Assembly (NCBI RefSeq): GCF_023898315.1
Contig: NC_064615.1
Coordinates: 1,186,761,413 to 1,186,825,412, forward strand
Reading direction: 5' to 3'
Source of the DNA: Schistocerca nitens
Taxonomy: Eukaryota; Arthropoda; Insecta; Orthoptera; Acrididae
DNA: 64,000 nucleotides
Shown: one piece after another, positions 58,994 through 64,000 of the stretch
Position numbering within the stretch: position 1 is the stretch's first letter
How the letters are laid out: every line of letters begins with the position of its first letter
Made by a program: the position numbers and the translations under genes
Notes under the pieces: generated by a model
Database searches by the model: none
Told to the model about the DNA's origin: nothing
What the model saw: the letters and a program-made list of their open reading frames with translations, nothing else

Positions 58994-59134
58994 CTTTGGT
59001 GTAAGAAATAAGTAAGGGATCGGAACAGGTGTTCGAGATGCTTCCCTCAAAACTTCAAATTTCTCTGTAGCTGCACGACGAAGCTGCCGCCGCACAAATC
59101 CGCACAATAATTCGAGGGAATCTTCAAATTCACT
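58994..59134 (-). CDS. Exon A (most upstream seen) of the large minus-strand host gene
   Basis: 141-nt exon, 47 codons, phase 0-0. The acceptor is TTTTCCCAACAG before AGTGAATTT; the donor is CCAAAG followed by GTAAGC. It encodes SEFEDSLELLCGFVRRQLRR, then AATEKFEVLREASRTPVPIP and YLFLTPK. Because it opens with a 3' splice site there must be upstream exons beyond 59.1 kb; none was identified up to 64 kb. Confidence 0.75.
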
Positions 59135-59206
59135 CTGTTGGGAAAATAGTTGTTCTTTCACAAAACATCCAAATATAAATAAAAAACAACAGTAGTAAAT
59201 CTTATA

Positions 59207-60508
59207 CTAGGTGTGATCAAAATTTAACATGAATTTTTTAAATTTTGCTGGTGTTATATATTAGATTTTCAAATTTTTTTATGTTATTGGTACACTTGTC
59301 CATGACGTACGTTTGCATTCAAAGTTATAGACGTTTTCAAGTGCTCAGCGAATTTTTACTTTTGAAAAGGTGGATCAAAGAATATGCATTAAATTTTGCT
59401 TGAAATACAGAAGAAAGTGTAGCATCACATTCAAAATGTTGACTGTGGCTTTTGGCGATTCTACTACGAGTGAGACATGAGCTTATGGGAGGTAGAAACA
59501 TTTCAAAGAGGACTGAGAAAACAGTGAAGATAACAACTGCCCTGGACACCCTAGCACATTGTTTACTGATGACAGTGTGGAAGAAGTAAAGAAAATGGTT
59601 CTGCAAAATCAGCGAATCAGTTGATGTCGGCGTAACATTTGACTCATGCCAAGCAATTCTTCTTCTTCTTCTTCTCCTCCTCCTCTTCTTCTTCTCCCTT
59701 TTTATTTTAGGTTATTTTTTATGGGGGAGGGGGGTGGGAGGCGGGGGTATGAAACATGTAGCAGCAAATTTTGTTCTAAAATTGTTGAATTTCAGCCAAA
59801 AATGATGTCGTGTAGACATCACTCAGAAAATGCTGAATGAAGTTGACAATGATCCAGACCTTCTAAAGAAGATTATAACAGGTGCAAAAAGTTGGGTATA
59901 CACGTACGACATTGAAATCAAGGCACAATCGTCCCAATAGAAACTGCTTGAAGAGCCACGACCAAAACAAATTTGACAAGTTCAACAACATGAAGGTTCT
60001 TCTCACTGTTTTCTTTGACTGTAATGGGATGGTGCATCATGAGTTCCTGTCTTATTATCGTATGGTCAGTAAGGAATGCTACACAAAAGTTATCTGCCTT
60101 TTCATGAAGCAATCCAAAGAAAACAATCAGAATTGTGGCAAAACCACTATGTAAATTGTGTCACGACAATGCTCCCACTCGCAACTCTGTGCTGGTTCGT
60201 GATTTTTTGGCAAATAACAAAACCGTTATGTTGCCTCAGTCACCGTATTTGCCAGACATGACCCCTGCAACTTTCCTCAATTCCTGAGACTGAAGAGAAC
60301 CACAAGAGGACATCATTTTGCCACCACTGATGAGATATAAAGAGAATCGTTGAAGGGACTGAACACCATAACAAAAAGTAAGTTCCACAAGACTGGAACA
60401 AGTGCTAGCACAAGTGTATTTTGTCAAAGGGGACAAAGTTGATGTTATTGAATAAATAAAGATGGCTTAAGAAAAACAAAAATTTCCATTACTTTTGATT
60501 ACACCTCG
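59207..60508 (+). mobile_element. Degenerate mariner element, about 1.3 kb
   Basis: TIRs CTAGGTGTGATCAAAA and, inverted, CGAGGTGTAATCAAAA, with TA on both sides (59205-59206, 60509-60510). Ordered transposase remnants on the plus strand: STLFTDDSVEEVKKMVLQNQ (about 59,558-59,610), MLNEVDNDPDLLKKII (59,830-59,875), TYDIEIKAQSSQ (59,900), KVLLTVFFDCNGMVHHEFL (59,992-60,048), HDNAPTRNS for HDNAPAHTS (60,167), and LPQSPYLPDMTPATF for the SPDLAP box (60,230-60,270). Nearly full length but many frameshifts. Confidence 0.8.
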
Positions 60509-60611
60509 TATACTTTAACAGCTTGTCCTTACAGTAAAAGTCACTGACTTCACACTGCACTAGTTGTTAGTGCTGATAAATTACTATATTATATTCTGAC
60601 AGTTCTTACAG

Positions 60612-60786
60612 AGACGGGATGAGAAATTCTGAGGCATCATCAAAAGCCGAGGTGGGCAAGTCTGTCTGTCTCTTCTACAATATGGGAAAGGACAACCAGA
60701 GTACATATAGAAATTATTCTGCTACAGTACAATGGCAAAAATGGTCTCGGGACAAGTCTCGAAAAGAAGTTGCAGAAAAGTATGAT
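60612..60786 (+). CDS. Candidate plus-strand exon, unassigned
   Basis: 175-nt ORF segment bounded by an acceptor-like TTCTTACAG and a strong donor GAT followed by GTAAGT. It encodes MRNSEASSKAEVGKSVCLFY, then NMGKDNQSTYRNYSATVQWQ and KWSRDKSRKEVAEKYD. The orientation is opposite to the host gene. An ATG at 60,619 also allows a short complete ORF to 60,810. No recognised domain; could be chance. Confidence 0.28.
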
Positions 60787-61318
60787 GTAAGTAATAGTGA
60801 AATAAAGTAGATTATTTGCACTAAAATCTGGGGACAGAACCTCATGTACCCGCACATGTCACGAGTGTGTATACACAAAAATCTGGGGAAATTTACGAGG
60901 AAAAGACATTTTCTAAATTACGACAATATTACGAAAAGGACTCATTGTTACTCACGGTATAGAGGAGATGTCGATTAGCAGACTGCTAAACATGTGAGCT
61001 TTAGACTGAAAAGGCCTCCTCCTTATGTAGGAAATGCACAGTCCACACACACGTGACCGCCGACTCAGGTCACTGCGAGCAGCTGCGCCTGATGGGAGAA
61101 GCAATGTGAGTGGTCCCCAGGAAGCTAGGGCACGGAGAGGGTGTGACAGGAGGATAGGAGTGGGGGAAGGTGTAGCACTGCTTGTGGGAGTATGGAGGGA
61201 TCTGGTAGGGATATGGCAGGGCTGCTAGGTGCAGTCGGGAGTTTCTTTTTGGGGGGAAGGACAGTGGAAAAGGAGAGAAGATGAGGAGGGGGGAAAATGA
61301 GGGAAGAAGAGAAGGGAG

Positions 61319-61320
<2 letters not shown>

Positions 61321-61355
<35 letters not shown>

Positions 61356-61496
61356 AGAGACAGAGAGAGAGAGAGAGAGATTAGTGGGAGGGTTTATGGA
61401 ATAGGAGGCTTTGTAGTACTGCAGTGAGAGCAGGGAAGAGGGTGAACGGCAGGGACTAATGGAGGTTGAGACTTGGGGGGGGGGGGGGGGGGGGGG
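61321..61496. repeat. (GA)n tracts and 22-base G tract
   Basis: GAGA runs at 61,323-61,380 and a pure G run at about 61,475-61,495, inside the left arm. The right arm has the complementary CT run near 62,805-62,830. Confidence 0.85.
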
Positions 61497-61709
61497 CTGT
61501 TACAGGAACGCGAGAACATAAGATATATTACAGGGAGAGTTCTCACCCACACAGGTCAGAAAATCTGGTGTTAGCAGGACAGATCCAGGGATCCAGATGG
61601 CAGAGGCTGTGCAGCAGTCACTGAAGTGATGCACATTGTGTTGGGTAGCACGTTCAGCAACTGGGTGGTCCAGCTGTCTCCTGGCCACAGTTTGTCTGTG
61701 GACAGACAG

Positions 61710-62198
61710 CTAGTTGGTTGCCGTGCCCATGTAGAACACAGCACAGTGGTTGCACCTCAGTTTGTATATCACACGATTGCTTTCACAGGTAGCCCTACTT
61801 TTGACGGGATGTTTGATGCTCGTGACCAGACTGGAGTAGGTGGTCGTGGGAGGGCACGTGGGACAGGTCTTCCACGTAGATCTATTACGGGGATACGAGC
61901 CACAAGGTAAGGGGTCGGGAGCAGGGGTGGAGTAGGGACGGACGAGGATATTGTGTAGGTTCGGTGGGTGGGGGAATACGACTGTGGGAGGGGTGAGAAG
62001 GATAGTGAGTAGGACATTCCTCATTTCAGGGTACGATGAGAAGCAGTTGAAATCCCAGTGGAGAATGTGGCGTAGTTGCCCCAGCTCTAGATGTACCGAG
62101 TCACGAGAGGAGAACACTCCTTTGTGTTCACCTCCCACATCCGCACCGTACGGCCACAAAGGGGTCAGAATCACAAAGTAATGGAGCAGCTGAAACAC
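61710..62198 (-). pseudogene. GIY-YIG-type endonuclease region of the Penelope-like element (left arm)
   Basis: 162-codon minus-strand ORF. The C-terminal part has TWKTCPTCPPTTTYSSLVTS, a Cys-pair stretch (CPTC, CESN, CNHC) and RVIYKLRCNHCAVFYMGTAT. VIY and FYMG correspond to the GIY and YIG strands, and the Cys/His spacing is that seen before the nuclease in Penelope-like proteins. The ORF ends at the first residues of the nuclease in this frame; no RT is present. Confidence 0.6.
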
Positions 62199-62770
62199 AT
62201 TCTCTGCCAGGGTTTTGACTACCTCTTGTTATGCCCTGAAATAAGGATCGTCTTACCTGCTATCCGTCCCATCCCTCCGTAGTGATATTCTGCCGCCCAC
62301 CGAATCTGTGCAATATCCTCGTCCGATCCCTACTCCGTCCCTGCTCCCAATCCCGTGGCTCGTGGCTCACATCCCTGTAAGATATCTAGGTGGAAGACCT
62401 GTCCCATACATCCTCTCACCACCACCTACTCCAGTCTGGTCACAAGCATCACCTATCCCATCAAAGGTAGGGCTGTCTGAGGGAGTAGTAATGTTATCTA
62501 CAAGCTAAGTTGTAACTCCTCTGCTACGTTCTACACGGGCACGACAACCGACGAGCCGTCAGCCTGCACAAATGGCCACTGACAAACTGTGTCCCAGAAA
62601 CAAGTGGGCCACCCCGTTGGCGATCACACTGTCCGACACAGTGCGCTTCTTTTCAGTGACTGCTTCTAAGCCTCTGCCAGCTATCCTGAACTGCATAGGT
62701 GGGAACTCTCCCTGTAATATATCTTACATTCCTGTAACTCTCTTCCCTGCTGCCAATGCAGTACTGCACA
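62183..62770 (+). pseudogene. GIY-YIG-type region, inverted partner (right arm)
   Basis: The plus strand repeats the left-arm coding text with changes: EIRIVLPAI, WKTCPIHPLTTTYSSLVTS, then NVIYKLSCNSSATFYTGTTT with the second Cys pair lost. It continues past the YIG strand into NGHxQTVSQKQVGHPVGDHT, so it covers more of the nuclease than the left arm. Broken by stops and frameshifts. Confidence 0.55.
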
Positions 62771-63509
62771 GCTTTCTATTCCACCTACACACCCACTAGT
62801 TTCTCTCTCTCTCTCCCTCTCTCTCTCTTTTCTCCTCCCTCCTCCACATCTTCTCTCATTTTTCCCTACCCTTCCATCCTCACCCCACCCCCCAAAAAAC
62901 TCCTAACTGCACCTAGCACCCCTACCCTGTCCCCATCAGATCACTGCGTGCTCCCTCGAGCAGCACTACACCTCCTTCCAGCCCTGCCCTCCTATCACTC
63001 CCCCTCCTCACCCTAGCCTCCTTACGCCCAACACCCAGACTGCTTCTCCCTTCAGACACAGCTGCTCTCAATCCAGCCTCAGTGGCCCGTGTCAGTGGTC
63101 ACGTCTGTGTGAGTTGTGCTCGCATAAATGTGTGTGTGTTTTCTACGTTAGAAGAAGGCCTCTCAGCTGAAACCTCACGTGTTTAGCAGCCTCTTTTGTC
63201 GCGTCTGCCTGTGTTTCGACATCTCTATATGCCGAGTAGCAATCCGTACTTTTCATAATATTGTCGTTATTCTGTCCTGGATTTTCCACTGTGTCATTTT
63301 CTAAATTAAATATGTAAGTGGTTGAAGCAAGCCTAAGAATAAATGTCTCTGTATCGTCTGACGTCTGAATGAGAAGTTAATGGAGTAAATGGAAATATAC
63401 GAGATAAGAAAGTAGCCGGTAAAATGTGATGGCGAGGAGGAGGAGGTGAGAAAAATTTATTACTAAGTTCGAATATAATAGAGGGAAACATTCCACGTGG
63501 GAAAAATAT

Positions 63510-64000
63510 ATCTAAAAACAAAGATGATGTGACTTACCAAACGAAAGTGCTGGCAGGTCGATAGACACACAAACAAACACAAACATACACACAAAATTCA
63601 AGCTTTCGCAACCAACGGTTGCTTCATCAGGAAAGAGGGAAGGAGAGGGAAAGACGAAAGGATGTGGGTTTTAAGGGAGAGGGTATGGAGCCATTCCAAT
63701 CCTGGGAGCGGAAAGACTTACCTTAGGGGAAAAAAAAAGACAGGTATACACTCGCACACACACTCACATATCCATCCGCACATACACAGACACAAGCAGA
63801 CATTTGTAAAGGCAAAGAGTTTGGGCAGAGATGTAAGGTAAGTCTTTCCGCTCCCGGAATTGGAATGACTCCTTACCCTCTCCCTTAAAACCCAAATCCG
63901 TTCGTCTTTCCCTCTCCTTCCCTCTTTCCTGACGAGGCAACCGTTGGTTGCGAAAGCTAGAATTTTGTGTGTATGTTTGTGTTTGTTTGTGTGTCTATCG
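63510..64000. mobile_element. Second Penelope-type palindrome, cut by the window end
   Basis: 63,532-63,805 repeats the arm at 16,456-16,735. From about 63,838 the same arm returns inverted (GGTAAGTCTTTCCGCTCCCG ... GTTTGTGTGTCTATCG) to the last base. The spacer is only about 35 bases. The far end and any target duplication lie beyond the window. Confidence 0.75.

Larger units (their letters stand above)
60921..63294. mobile_element. Palindromic Penelope-like element with 14-bp target duplication
   Basis: 2,374 bp between perfect CATTTTCTAAATTA copies (60907-60920, 63295-63308). The left arm (60,921 to about 62,090) and right arm (about 62,180 to 63,294) are inverted diverged copies. Both run from a centre with GIY-YIG ORF relics, through a C/T- or G/A-rich tail with microsatellites, to an ATAATATTGTCG end. 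The right end carries about 30 extra bases (CTGGATTTTCCACTGT). GIY-YIG relic plus terminal structure suggests Penelope. Confidence 0.7.

Overview
Eukaryotic nuclear DNA, almost certainly from an insect with a very large, repeat-swollen genome. The repeat families (two APE-type LINE families, Tc1/mariner relics, Penelope-like fragments, tRNA- and 5S-derived SINEs) resemble those I know from grasshoppers and locusts (Schistocerca/Locusta type). That species guess is inference from memory of repeat families. There are no operons, rRNA operons or CRISPR arrays.

Host gene: the only convincing cellular gene is on the minus strand and spans the whole window. Eight exons, from 59.13 kb down to 2.35 kb, have GT/AG borders, and their phases agree at every junction (0-0, 0-0, 2-2, 0-0, 0-0, 0-0, 1-1). 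Together they encode about 410 residues: a helical, charged N-terminal part, then a tryptophan-rich part, then a hydrophobic segment that looks transmembrane. Both ends of the gene lie outside the window. I do not recognise the protein. Two further exon-like ORFs (7.0 kb minus, 60.7 kb plus) do not fit this chain.

Introns: everything else is intronic or flanking DNA filled with mobile elements. 0-5 kb: LINE relic, foldback, mariner-type MITE, Penelope-like tail. 5-16 kb: tRNA-like SINE, 5S rRNA-derived SINE, Tc1/mariner relics, LINE 3' end. 16-26 kb: Penelope-type arms and a Ty3-like retroelement with a LINE inserted into its pol gene. 28-47 kb: foldbacks and further copies of the same RTE-like LINE in both orientations, ending in a LINE-in-LINE nest at 40.4-46.9 kb. 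48.8-49.8 kb: two head-to-head Tc1 relics. 51.3-56.8 kb: a Ty3/Gypsy LTR element (about 4.9 kb) inserted in a mariner relic. 59.2-64 kb: a degenerate mariner, a 2.4 kb palindromic Penelope-like element with a 14-bp target duplication, and the start of a second palindrome that runs off the end.

Most notable: (1) palindromic elements with retrotransposon-like target duplications and inverted GIY-YIG ORF relics; (2) a possible HDV-like ribozyme fold at the 5' end of the RTE-like LINE, supported in two copies; (3) the 5S-derived SINE; (4) layered nested insertions that give a relative order of events; (5) an unidentified conserved-looking membrane protein gene with introns up to about 15 kb.
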